Assembly: GCA_019117125.1 (NCBI GenBank)
Contig: DXAL01000022.1
Location: 1 to 64,000 of the forward strand
Direction: 5' to 3'
DNA length: 64,000 bases
Source: Candidatus Mediterraneibacter merdipullorum
GTDB lineage: Bacteria > Bacillota > Clostridia > Lachnospirales > Lachnospiraceae
Shown: positions 40,678 to 49,859 of the stretch, in pieces
Layout: the number at the start of each line of letters is the position of its first letter
Position numbering within the stretch: position 1 is the first letter of the stretch
The notes under the pieces: generated by a model
The model's input: the letters and a program-made list of their open reading frames with translations, nothing else
The model's database searches: none
Told to the model about the DNA's origin: nothing
Made by a program: the position numbers and the translations under genes

Positions 40678-40899
40678 ATGAACATGCCAGCTCGAATCCG
40701 CCGCTTTTATATCGAAGATACTCCTCGTATACTTCGGAGTATCTGCTTTCGCTCTAGGCTCGGAAAGACCTCGCCAAGTGCTCAATGCATCGCTGATGGC
40801 GTTCGCCATATATCGGCTCAGCATATGCTGCCATCTGAGAGTAAACTCTCATGGCAGATATGCTGCCCGCTGCATGTTCGCACTTGTTCGCATGTTCAT
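40678..40899 (-). repeat. 222-bp intergenic element bounded by 10-bp inverted repeats with internal hairpins
   Basis: ATGAACATGC (40678-40687) and GCATGTTCAT (40890-40899); internal AGATACTCC...GGAGTATCT (40716-40744) and GCATATGCTGCCATCTGAGAG-TAAA-CTCTCATGGCAGATATGC (40821-40863). Confidence 0.6.
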
Positions 40900-40907
40900 A
40901 CTTTTGT

Positions 40908-41555
40908 TCATCCTTTGTCCATGTAGCTATACAGTGTGAATTTTGATATTCCCAGCAGGGATGAGACTTTGTCGCCGGATTTTGTGATGAGGAAGGCGCC
41001 GGCGCTGTTTAAGTACTGTACCACCGCGACTTTGTCATCTTTTGTCATGAGCGCCACCGGCTTGCCGACTTTTGCCACAGCCTGGTCTATCAGCATGTCC
41101 AGGAGCTCTGTGACGTTGTGCGTGATTTTCTGCGGGGAATCCGCAGGGATTTCCGTCTCCTCCCCGGAGGACGCGGTATGCACCAGCCCCCGGATGGAAG
41201 CCTCCGCCGCCAGCAGGGTGGTGATGTCATAATTAATAGAAAAAATGTAGCTGATGCGTCCTTTTTCATCCCGGATGAACAGGGTGCTGGACTTGAGTAT
41301 CCGTCCGTCTTCTGTCTTGGTCAGGTAGGCGAGCCGGTCCCGCAGCTTATCCGGGTCGGTGCGGAGCGTCTCCAGCACGATGCCTGACGGTCCGTCGCCG
41401 GCATGGCGATCGGACACATGTCCGTTTTCAATATAGACGATGGAATTCTCCAGGTCTTTTTTCTTCAGGTCATGGATGACGACCTCGCAGGAGCTGCCGA
41501 ACTGCGCGGTCAGACCGTGTGCGAGCTGTTTTAAAAATTCCAGGTCCTGCTGCAT
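40908..41555 (-). CDS. YheO-like PAS + HTH transcriptional regulator
   Basis: PAS-like N-terminus (SSCEVVIHDLKKKDLENSIVYIENGHVSDRHAGD) and C-terminal HTH (KVAVVQYLNSAGAFLITKSGDKVSSLLGISKFTLYSYMDK). SD AAAGGCAGGTG precedes ATG 41555. Confidence 0.85.
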   Translation of the reverse strand: MQQDLEFLKQLAHGLTAQFGSSCEVVIHDLKKKDLENSIVYIENGHVSDRHAGDGPSGIVLETLRTDPDKLRDRLAYLTKTEDGRILKSSTLFIRDEKGRISYIFSINYDITTLLAAEASIRGLVHTASSGEETEIPADSPQKITHNVTELLDMLIDQAVAKVGKPVALMTKDDKVAVVQYLNSAGAFLITKSGDKVSSLLGISKFTLYSYMDKG

Positions 41556-41619
41556 TTTTTCACCTGCCTTTCCTGAATCCATAGGGAAAAACGCTTTTAA
41601 AATCCTTGTCTCTAACCCC

Positions 41620-41647
41620 ATCATAGCATAAAAAAATGCGGTGTCAA
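41620..41647 (-). promoter_or_regulatory. SigmaA-type promoter for regulator-ygeX-ygeY-ygeW-ridA-arcC
   Basis: Minus strand TTGACA - 16 bp - TATGAT. Confidence 0.65.
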
Positions 41648-41655
41648 TCCTTTTT

Positions 41656-41690
41656 CTAAAAAATTTTTAGGCACTCTAAAAAATATTTAG
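41656..41690. promoter_or_regulatory. Twin palindromic operator candidate between divergent purine operons
   Basis: CTAAAAAATTTTTAG (41656-41670) and CTAAAAAATATTTAG (41676-41690), 20 bp centre to centre. Confidence 0.7.
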
Positions 41691-41698
41691 AAACCTTG

Positions 41699-41727
41699 TT
41701 GCATTTATACATTATTAATGGTATTCT
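41699..41727 (+). promoter_or_regulatory. Putative promoter of the ssnA operon
   Basis: TTGCAT - 17 bp - TATTCT. Confidence 0.5.
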
Positions 41728-41823
41728 ATAGTCAGTGACAGGGTCTGGTGTGCGAATTGCACAGAAGCAGGCAGGGGCGCACCGGAAAAGATATGTGAAA
41801 AATAAATAAAAGGAGAACAGGAC

Positions 41824-43155
41824 ATGCTGGTTTTAGGAAACGGAACAGTCATCACCCGGGATGCAGCCTGCCCGTTGGTTAAGGACGGAGCAGTGGCAAT
41901 CGACGGGACTGCGATATGCAGGGTCGGTGACACGGCGCAGGTCCGGGCTGCATATCCGGACGCAGAGTATATCGATGCAAAGAGCGGTCTGATTATGCCG
42001 GGGTTCATCAATGTGCATGAACACATTTACAGTTCCTTTGCAAGAGGGCTTTCCATAAAAGGATATGCCCCGAAGGGATTCCTCGACATCCTGGACGGGC
42101 AGTGGTGGACCATTGACCGGAACCTTACGCTGCACGACACTTACTTAAGCGCCATGGCGACTTACATCGAATGCATCCGGAACGGCGTGACGACCATATT
42201 TGACCATCACGCAAGTTTCGGCGCCATCCGGGGCTCCCTTTTTGAGATTGGGAGAGCGGCGGAAGAGACGGGCGTGCGGTCCTGCCTGTGCTATGAAGTC
42301 TCGGACAGGGACGGCATGGACAAGGCGCGGGAAGCCGTACTGGAAAATGCGGAATTCATCCGCCATGCCCAGGCGGATGCAGGCGGCATGCTCGCCGGGA
42401 TGATGGGCATGCACGCACAGTTTACGATTTCCGATGAGACATTTGAGTTCGCTGCGGCGAACAAGCCGGATGGAGTTGGTTATCACATTCATGTGGCGGA
42501 AGGCATCGAGGACCTCCATCACTGTCTGGCACATTACGGCAAGCGCATCGTGGACCGGCTGATGGACCACGGCGTCCTGGGAGAGAAGACGCTGCTCGGG
42601 CACTGCATCTATATCAACCCGCACGAGATGGACCTGATAAAGGAAACGGACACCATGGTCGTGCACAATCCGGAGTCCAATATGGGCAATGCCTGCGGCT
42701 GTCCGCCGACCATGGAGCTGGTCCACAGGGGGATACTCACCGGGCTCGGGACCGACGGTTATACCCACGATATGATGGAATCCTGGAAGGTGGCGAACAT
42801 CCTCCACAAGCACCATCTCTGCGACCCGAATGCGGCGTGGGGCGAAGTGCCGCAGATGCTCTTTGAGAACAATGCAAAGATAGCGGGGCGGTATTTCCCG
42901 CAGGAGCTGGGCGTCCTGAAGGAGGGCGCGGCGGCGGATGTCATCATCGTGGACTACGACCCGCTCACCCCGCTCACGGCGGACAATATCAACGGACATC
43001 TTTTATTCGGCGTGACCGGGCACGATGTGGTGACAACGGTGGCGAACGGCGAAGTGCTGATGAAAGACCGGCGCCTTACAAAGACCGATGTCGAAAAGGT
43101 CATGGCAGACTGCAGACAGGCGGCAAAAGAACTGGCAGACAGAATCAATGCATGA
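41824..43155 (+). CDS. ssnA: SsnA-type aminohydrolase
   Basis: Amidohydrolase motifs (GLIMPGFINVHEHIYSSFARGL, GVTTIFDHHAS, LLGHCIYINPHEMDLI, GLGTDGYTHDMMESWKVANILHKH) with ygeX/ygfK context. Confidence 0.93.
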   Translation: MLVLGNGTVITRDAACPLVKDGAVAIDGTAICRVGDTAQVRAAYPDAEYIDAKSGLIMPGFINVHEHIYSSFARGLSIKGYAPKGFLDILDGQWWTIDRNLTLHDTYLSAMATYIECIRNGVTTIFDHHASFGAIRGSLFEIGRAAEETGVRSCLCYEVSDRDGMDKAREAVLENAEFIRHAQADAGGMLAGMMGMHAQFTISDETFEFAAANKPDGVGYHIHVAEGIEDLHHCLAHYGKRIVDRLMDHGVLGEKTLLGHCIYINPHEMDLIKETDTMVVHNPESNMGNACGCPPTMELVHRGILTGLGTDGYTHDMMESWKVANILHKHHLCDPNAAWGEVPQMLFENNAKIAGRYFPQELGVLKEGAAADVIIVDYDPLTPLTADNINGHLLFGVTGHDVVTTVANGEVLMKDRRLTKTDVEKVMADCRQAAKELADRINA

Positions 43156-43170
43156 AAGGAAAAATGAACG

Positions 43171-44601
43171 ATGAACGACACAAGACAGAAACGCGATAAT
43201 GCAGAATTATTCAAATGGGACGGGAAACCGTCATTCGGTCAGGTATTCCCGCTGGCAGCCCAGCACGTGCTCGCCGCAGTAGTCGGATGCGTGACTCCGG
43301 CAATCCTGGTGGCAAATGCGGCGAACAATGCGGGCGGAAATGTGGACATGGGGCTCCTCATCCAGGTATCCCTCGTGTTCGCAGCGCTGTCCACCCTGCT
43401 CCAGCTCTATGCATCTAAAATCAAACTGGGAAGCGGGCTCCCGGTCATTATCGGCGTCAGCTTCGCCTATGTGCCGACCATGACAGCCATCGCCGCGCAG
43501 GCAAAAGATGTCAATACCATTTTCGGCGCCATGGTCATCGGCGGCGTGGTCGCCATCCTGGTGGGCCTTTTTATCCGCCAGATACGAAGGGTATTCCCAC
43601 CCCTTGTCATCGGCACGGTCATTCTTGCCATTGGGCTTTCCCTTTACAGCACCGCAGTCAATTACATGGCGGGCAATTCTTCCAATACATATGAAGTCAT
43701 CGTGGAACAGCAGGGCAGGACGGCTGCCCTCGTCTACGGGTCCTGGCAGAACTGGCTGGTGGCATTCGTCACACTGGCCATCGTTGTCCTTCTGAACCAT
43801 TACGGAAAAGGGCTTTTCAAACTGGCGTCCATTCTCATCGGTCTGCTCTGCGGCTATGTAGTTGCTCTGTGCTTCGGCATGGTGGACTTCTCCGCACTGT
43901 CCTCCGCAGGATGGTTCCAGGTTCCGATGCCGCTGGCATTTGGCATGAAATTTGATATTTCGGCGATCCTGCCCCTTGCCATCCTCTTCCTGGTCAATTC
44001 CATCCAGGCCATGGGTGATTTCTCAGCGACGACGACAGGCGGCATGGACCGTCTTCCCACGGATGATGAGCTCAACGGCGGTATCATCGGATATGGTGTG
44101 AGCAATATGGTATGTGCATTCTTCGGCTGCCCGCCGACGGCGACCTACAGCCAGAACGTGGGCATCGTAGGCTCCACCAGGGTCGTTGCCAGACGGGTGT
44201 TCTCCGCAGCGGCAGTCATCCTGCTCATCGCCGGACTCATCCCGAAGTTCTCGGCGCTTCTGCGGACCATTCCCCAGTGCGTGCTGGGCGGCGCGGTTGC
44301 ATCCGTATTCGCATCCATTGCCATGACCGGCATCAAGCTGCTCGTAACCGAGAAACTGACTTACAGAAACACGACTGTGGCAGGACTTTCCATCGCCATC
44401 GGCATGGGCGTGACGCTCAATGACGGATGCCTGAACCAGATGACCCAGAGCATCCACAGTGCGCTGAACATGAGCATGAGCCTGGAGAGCTTCCAGTCCA
44501 TCATCAACAATACATTCGCATCTTCGCCGGTTGTCCTTGCGACCATCTTCGCGGTCGTACTGAACCTCATCCTTCCAAAGGATAAGCCGGAAGCAAATTA
44601 G
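43171..44601 (+). CDS. Nucleobase:cation symporter-2 family purine (xanthine/urate) permease
   Basis: Multi-TM; QHVLAAVVGCVTPAILVANA; QAMGDFSATTTGGMDRLPTDDELNGGI; CPPTATYSQNVGIVGSTRV. Confidence 0.92.
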   Translation: MNDTRQKRDNAELFKWDGKPSFGQVFPLAAQHVLAAVVGCVTPAILVANAANNAGGNVDMGLLIQVSLVFAALSTLLQLYASKIKLGSGLPVIIGVSFAYVPTMTAIAAQAKDVNTIFGAMVIGGVVAILVGLFIRQIRRVFPPLVIGTVILAIGLSLYSTAVNYMAGNSSNTYEVIVEQQGRTAALVYGSWQNWLVAFVTLAIVVLLNHYGKGLFKLASILIGLLCGYVVALCFGMVDFSALSSAGWFQVPMPLAFGMKFDISAILPLAILFLVNSIQAMGDFSATTTGGMDRLPTDDELNGGIIGYGVSNMVCAFFGCPPTATYSQNVGIVGSTRVVARRVFSAAAVILLIAGLIPKFSALLRTIPQCVLGGAVASVFASIAMTGIKLLVTEKLTYRNTTVAGLSIAIGMGVTLNDGCLNQMTQSIHSALNMSMSLESFQSIINNTFASSPVVLATIFAVVLNLILPKDKPEAN

Positions 44602-44628
44602 ACGCGGCGGAGAACAGGAGGAAATGCC

Positions 44629-47625
44629 ATGAGTGATATCATGAGACCAATGTCATTCGCCCAGCTTTTAAACTGGACACTGACGGAATGGAAAAAGAGC
44701 GGGACTGTATTCGGGGAGCACCATCCCTATCATGCAGATGCCGGATATGCCCGCACGATATTCGGGCGCACCCTGGAGACTCCGGTGGGTCCGGCGGCTG
44801 GTCCGCACACACAGCTCGCCCAGAATATCGCGGCAGCCTACTATACCGGAAGCCGGTTTTTCGAGCTGAAGACCGTGCAGGTCATGGACGGGGCGGAACT
44901 GTCCGCGTGTGTGAACAAGCCCTGCATCAAGGCGGACGACGAGTGCTACAACTGCGAGTGGTCCACTGAGCTTTATGTGCCCCAGGCAATGGAAGAGTAC
45001 ATCAAGGCGTGGTTCCTGTGCAAGGTGATGGCAAAGGAATTCGGTCTTGGCAGCATGGACGGCTTCCAGTTCAACATCAGCGTGGGCTACGACCTGGAAG
45101 GCATCCGTTCGGAAAAGATTAACAACTTCTTAAATACAATGCAGCACGCCCGGGAATCGGAGATCTTCCGGGAATGCAGGGCGTACCTGCTGGCGCATGC
45201 GGACCTGTTTGAGAAGGTGACGAAAGAGGATATCGAAGGGATTTCCGGAGATATCTGCAACTCCGTGACCATCTCCACCCTGCACGGATGTCCGCCACAG
45301 GAGATCGAGCGCATCGCCATGTATCTGATTACGGAGAAAGGATTCCACACATTCATCAAATGCAATCCCACGCTTCTTGGCTATGAGTATGCGCGGAAGA
45401 TGATGGACGACATGGGTTACGATTATGTGGCGTTCGGAGATTTTCATTTTAAGGACGACCTGCAGTACAAGGACGCCGTGCCCATGCTGGAGCGCCTGAT
45501 GAAAGTCTGCGAAGAGCGGAACCTGGAGTTCGGCGTGAAGATTACCAATACGTTCCCGGTGGATGTAAAGCAGAATGAACTGCCCAGCGAGGAAATGTAT
45601 ATGTCGGGCAAGTCGCTGTATCCGCTGTCTATCTCTGTGGCGGCGAAACTGGCGAAGGATTTTGACGGAAAGCTGCGCATCTCCTATTCGGGCGGCGCGG
45701 ATTACTACAATATCAAAGACATCGTGGAGGCGGGCATCTGGCCGGTAACAGTGGCGACGACGCTGCTCAAGCCCGGCGGATATGACCGGATGCACCAGAT
45801 GGCGTCTGTTCTGGAAGAAGAGGGAGCCGTATTCTCCGGCGTGGATGCAGACGCAGTACAGCGCCTTGTGGATGCGGCAAAGACCGACCCCCATCATGTG
45901 AAGGCGGTGAAGCCGCTCCCGTCCAGGAAGATGAAGAAACAGATGCCGCTTCTGGACTGCTACACTGCGCCCTGTAAGGAAGGATGCCCTATCCGTCAGG
46001 ATATCCCCGCTTATCTGCAGCTCGTAAAGGCAGGGAGATACGAAGAGGCGATGGAAGTCATCACAGAGAAGAACCCCCTTCCGTTTATTACGGGAACAAT
46101 CTGCGCCCATCCGTGTATGGGCAGATGCACCCGCAATTTCTATGAGGAATCCGTCTACATCCGGGGCATGAAGCTGACTGCGGCAGAACACGGATACGAT
46201 GCGCTGATGGAGAAGATGGAGGCGTCTCCGGTGACAAGGAGCGGCAGGGCAGCCGTGATCGGAGGCGGTCCGGCAGGAATGGCGGCGGCTTATTTCCTGC
46301 GAAGGGCAGGCATGGAGACGACCCTGTTTGAGAAGACCGGCGCCCTGGGCGGCGTGGTGCGCCACGTCATCCCGGAATTCCGCATCCCGGGAAGCGCCGT
46401 TGACAAAGACGCCGCACTTCTGGAGAAGATGGGCGTCCAGGTGTGCCTTGATACGGAAATCACGGATTTGGATATGCTGAAAAACGCGGGATACACGGCA
46501 GTCATCCTTGCAGTGGGCGCGTCTGAGCCGGGCGTGCTCCGCCTCGAGAAGGGCGAGCCGGTGAACGCACTGGAATTCCTGGCAGAGTTCAAGGCAAAAG
46601 AGGGGAACCTTAATATTGGGAAAAATGTTGTCATCATTGGCGGCGGAAATACCGCCATGGATACCGCCCGGGCGGCAAAACGCACGAAGGGCGTGGAACA
46701 CGCGTACCTGGTATACCGGCGGACGAAGCGGTACATGCCGGCGGACGAGGAAGAACTTGTGATGGCAGTGGAAGACGGCGTGGAATTCATGGAGCTGCTC
46801 TCTCCGGTGAAGCTGGAGAACGGAACGCTTCTCTGCAAAGTGATGAAGCTGGGTGACTATGACGCGTCCGGCAGGAGAGGCGTGGTGGAGACCGGGGAAG
46901 AGAAAGAAATTCCGGCGGACACCGTAATCGCCGCAGTGGGCGAGCGCGTGCCTACCGCATTCTATGAGTCCTGCGGCATCCGTGTCAATGACCGGGGACG
47001 CGCCGTTGTAAACGAAGAAACCTGTGAATCCAGCCGTGCCGGCGTATACATTGTGGGCGACGGCATGGGCGGTCCGGCGACGGTGGTCGAGGGCATCCGG
47101 GATGCACGCAAAGCCGCAGAGGCGGTGGCAGGAGAACCGCTGGTGCGGGATTACGAGCCGGAGACGGACGAGGATGTGATATACGCAGGAAGAGGAAATC
47201 TGGAAGAGCGCAGGAAAGACCGGGAAGAGGGAGGCAGATGCCTCGGATGTTCCGGTATCTGCGAGAACTGTGCGGAAGTCTGTCCGAACCGGGCGAATAT
47301 CGCCATCCGCGTGCCGGGCATGGAGAAGCATCAGATTCTCCATGTGGATTACATGTGCAATGAATGCGGCAACTGCAGGAGCTTCTGCCCTTATGACAGC
47401 GCTCCGTATCTGGATAAGTTCACCCTTTTTGCCGACGAGAAAGATATGGATGACAGCAAAAACCAGGGCTTTACCGTACTGGACCGGGAGCAGGTGAAAT
47501 GCAGGGTCCGGTTCTTCGGAGAGACCACGGTCTGGACAAAGGGCGAAGCGACCGGGATACCGGAAGGGCTCCGGAAGATGATGGAGGCGGTCTGCACGGA
47601 ATATGCGTATCTTTTGAGAGACTGA
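44629..47625 (+). CDS. ygfK: YgfK family (annotated putative selenate reductase) multidomain Fe-S flavoprotein
   Basis: N-terminal TIM-barrel-like region, GltD-like Cys cluster CYTAPCKEGCPIRQDIPAYL and NAD/FAD motifs, C-terminal ferredoxin-like CLGCSGICENCAEVCPNRANI ... CNECGNCRSFCPYD. Confidence 0.92.
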   Translation: MSDIMRPMSFAQLLNWTLTEWKKSGTVFGEHHPYHADAGYARTIFGRTLETPVGPAAGPHTQLAQNIAAAYYTGSRFFELKTVQVMDGAELSACVNKPCIKADDECYNCEWSTELYVPQAMEEYIKAWFLCKVMAKEFGLGSMDGFQFNISVGYDLEGIRSEKINNFLNTMQHARESEIFRECRAYLLAHADLFEKVTKEDIEGISGDICNSVTISTLHGCPPQEIERIAMYLITEKGFHTFIKCNPTLLGYEYARKMMDDMGYDYVAFGDFHFKDDLQYKDAVPMLERLMKVCEERNLEFGVKITNTFPVDVKQNELPSEEMYMSGKSLYPLSISVAAKLAKDFDGKLRISYSGGADYYNIKDIVEAGIWPVTVATTLLKPGGYDRMHQMASVLEEEGAVFSGVDADAVQRLVDAAKTDPHHVKAVKPLPSRKMKKQMPLLDCYTAPCKEGCPIRQDIPAYLQLVKAGRYEEAMEVITEKNPLPFITGTICAHPCMGRCTRNFYEESVYIRGMKLTAAEHGYDALMEKMEASPVTRSGRAAVIGGGPAGMAAAYFLRRAGMETTLFEKTGALGGVVRHVIPEFRIPGSAVDKDAALLEKMGVQVCLDTEITDLDMLKNAGYTAVILAVGASEPGVLRLEKGEPVNALEFLAEFKAKEGNLNIGKNVVIIGGGNTAMDTARAAKRTKGVEHAYLVYRRTKRYMPADEEELVMAVEDGVEFMELLSPVKLENGTLLCKVMKLGDYDASGRRGVVETGEEKEIPADTVIAAVGERVPTAFYESCGIRVNDRGRAVVNEETCESSRAGVYIVGDGMGGPATVVEGIRDARKAAEAVAGEPLVRDYEPETDEDVIYAGRGNLEERRKDREEGGRCLGCSGICENCAEVCPNRANIAIRVPGMEKHQILHVDYMCNECGNCRSFCPYDSAPYLDKFTLFADEKDMDDSKNQGFTVLDREQVKCRVRFFGETTVWTKGEATGIPEGLRKMMEAVCTEYAYLLRD

Positions 47626-47689
47626 GCGGGAGCGTGAGTGAGAAACGGAACGGAAGAGTGAGTCAGAGACTGAGAAAGAAGGGACAGCG

Positions 47690-49057
47690 ATGAAACGGTT
47701 GTTAAAAGGCGGAACAGTTGTGAGCGGAGAAGGGAGACGCCGGCTCGACATCCTGATAAAGGGTGAGAAGATACTCGCCATGGGGGAAGACCTGGAGTAT
47801 CGGGACGCCGAGGTCGTGGACGTGACGGGGAAACTTTTGTTCCCGGGATTTATCGACGCGCATACGCATATGGCGCTGGAAGTAAGCGGCACGGTCACTG
47901 CGGACGGGTTCGATACGGGAAGCAAGGCGGAACTGGCAGGCGGGACCACCTGCATCATCGACTATGCCACCCAGTATCCCGGCGAGAGCCTGAGGGAAGC
48001 CCTGGCGAACTGGCATGCAAAGGCAGACGGACAGTCCTCCTGCGACTATGCCTTCCATCTGGCGCTCACGGACTGGAATGAGGACGTCAGCCGGGAACTG
48101 GAAGAGATTGTCCGGGAAGAGACCTGCTCTTTCAAACTGTACATGACATACGATACGATGGTGGACGACGAGACGATGTATGAGATACTCTCCCGGCTCA
48201 AGGAGCTGGGCGGCATCGCCGGCGTACACTGTGAAAATGACGGCATCATCCGGGCGCGGTCAAAAGAACTGCATCGGACAAAGGGGAGCCGAACGGATGT
48301 ATCGGATTACCCGTGGACGCGTCCGAAGGAAGCGGAGGCAGAAGCGGTATCCCGGCTTTTGAAGATAGCCAGATGCGTGGATACTCCGGTTATCATCGTC
48401 CATCTGAGCACGGCGGCGGGCTACCGGGAAATCCTCCGGGCGAGAGAGGCGGGACAGACCGTCTATATCGAGACCTGCCCCCAGTATCTCGTGATGGATG
48501 AGAGCCGGTATTCCCTTCCGGCAGAGGAGGCGAGGCATTTCATGATTGCGCCGCCGCTGCGGAAAAAGAAAAACCAGGAAATCCTCTGGCAGGCGTTAAA
48601 AGAAGGACGCATCCAGACCATTGCCACAGACCACTGCAGCTTCACAAAAGCGCAGAAGATGGCGGGAGAAGGAGATTTCACAAAGACGCCGTGCGGGATG
48701 CCGGGGGCACAGGAGCGCCCGGCGCTGGTCTGGAAGTTCGGCGTGTGCGAAAAGCGGATTACCGCGGAACAGATGTGCACGTATCTGTCGGAGAATCCGG
48801 CAAAGCTCTATCAACTCTACCCGGAAAAGGGAGCCCTCATTGCCGGGGCGGATGCGGACATCGTCGTCTGGGACCCGGAGGCAGCGTGGACGATGACGGC
48901 ATCGGATATGCAGTCCGCCTGCGATTACTGCCCCATGGAAGGCACAGAGGTGACCGGAATGGCGCAGCAGGTGTATCTGCGGGGAAAGCTGGTGGCGGAA
49001 AACGGAAACATACTGGACGAAAAGAATGGCGTGTATGTGCGCCACGGTGTGAAATGA
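47690..49057 (+). CDS. Dihydropyrimidinase / hydantoinase family amidohydrolase
   Basis: LLFPGFIDAHTHMALEVSGTVTADGFDTGSKAELAGGTTCIIDY; VHCENDGII; TIATDHCSF. Confidence 0.93.
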   Translation: MKRLLKGGTVVSGEGRRRLDILIKGEKILAMGEDLEYRDAEVVDVTGKLLFPGFIDAHTHMALEVSGTVTADGFDTGSKAELAGGTTCIIDYATQYPGESLREALANWHAKADGQSSCDYAFHLALTDWNEDVSRELEEIVREETCSFKLYMTYDTMVDDETMYEILSRLKELGGIAGVHCENDGIIRARSKELHRTKGSRTDVSDYPWTRPKEAEAEAVSRLLKIARCVDTPVIIVHLSTAAGYREILRAREAGQTVYIETCPQYLVMDESRYSLPAEEARHFMIAPPLRKKKNQEILWQALKEGRIQTIATDHCSFTKAQKMAGEGDFTKTPCGMPGAQERPALVWKFGVCEKRITAEQMCTYLSENPAKLYQLYPEKGALIAGADADIVVWDPEAAWTMTASDMQSACDYCPMEGTEVTGMAQQVYLRGKLVAENGNILDEKNGVYVRHGVK

Positions 49058-49058
49058 G

Positions 49059-49859
49059 ATGATATCGGTCTACAGAGACGGGAAGCTGTGTGAGACGGCT
49101 TCCCTCAGACAGGCGGTATCCCGGGGGATGGTCCGGGACAAAAGGCGTCCGGTCATATCGGCAGTGGGCGCAGGAGGCAAGACGACGACGCTGCGCCGGC
49201 TGTCAGATGCGTATATCCGGGAGGGCGTTCCGGTCATCGTGACGACGACGACGCACATCCTGTGGGAAGAGCGTCCCTATTTCTTATCCGGGTATTCCGG
49301 GGAGGACATCCGGGAAATATTAAAAACATACGGACAGGTCTGGGTGGGGCAGCCCGCGCCCGGCGGGAAGCTGGGGCGGCTCCCGGACAGGGAGCTGGAA
49401 CGTTTGCTGGAGATTGCCGGCAGGCTCCCCTTTCGGGACGAAGAGAGGGCAGAAGGCATCCCGGTCCTGGTGGAAGCGGACGGGGCGAAGGGGTTCCCGC
49501 TGAAAGTCCCGGCAGGGCATGAGCCGGTCCTGCTCCCGTGCACGACCCAGGTGCTCTCCGTGTACGGTCTGGACGCCATCGGGAAAAAGATAGAAGATAC
49601 GGTGTTCCGGCCGGAACTGGCGGAGCGGATACTAAACAGGAAGAGGACAGAACGTGTAACGGCAGAGGACATCGCCCGGCTCGCCGCATCCGGGGAGGCG
49701 GGGAGAAAAGGCTGTCCGGCGAATGCCGGGTACACGGTTGTTTTAAATAAAGCAGATGATGAGGCGGGCAGGGCTGCAGCGCTTTCCATCTGCCGGATGC
49801 TCCGGCAGGCGGATGTCCGGAATATCATCGTGACCGGAGGAGGTCAGAGAAGCTTATGA
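49059..49859 (+). CDS. yqeC: Selenium cofactor biosynthesis protein YqeC
   Basis: SAVGAGGKTTTLRRLSDAY P-loop, VIVTTTTHI, VLVEADGAKGFPLKVPAGHEPVLL. Confidence 0.9.
   Translation: MISVYRDGKLCETASLRQAVSRGMVRDKRRPVISAVGAGGKTTTLRRLSDAYIREGVPVIVTTTTHILWEERPYFLSGYSGEDIREILKTYGQVWVGQPAPGGKLGRLPDRELERLLEIAGRLPFRDEERAEGIPVLVEADGAKGFPLKVPAGHEPVLLPCTTQVLSVYGLDAIGKKIEDTVFRPELAERILNRKRTERVTAEDIARLAASGEAGRKGCPANAGYTVVLNKADDEAGRAAALSICRMLRQADVRNIIVTGGGQRSL

Noticed and set aside
40627-40824. 65-aa minus-strand ORF over the intergenic element (MLSRYMANAISDALSTW...)
   Set aside because: Overlaps structured inverted-repeat DNA and the ygeX start; more likely a spurious ORF within a repeat or leader element.
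41734-41823. Possible purine riboswitch in the ssnA 5' UTR
   Set aside because: Only a short weakly paired leader; no match to purine, xanthine (NMT1) or guanidine motifs that I can recognise.
45130-47958. 942-aa ORF on the minus strand opposite ygfK
   Set aside because: Antisense shadow of a long, GC-rich, well-supported coding frame; composition His/Arg-rich and no recognisable domains or SD.
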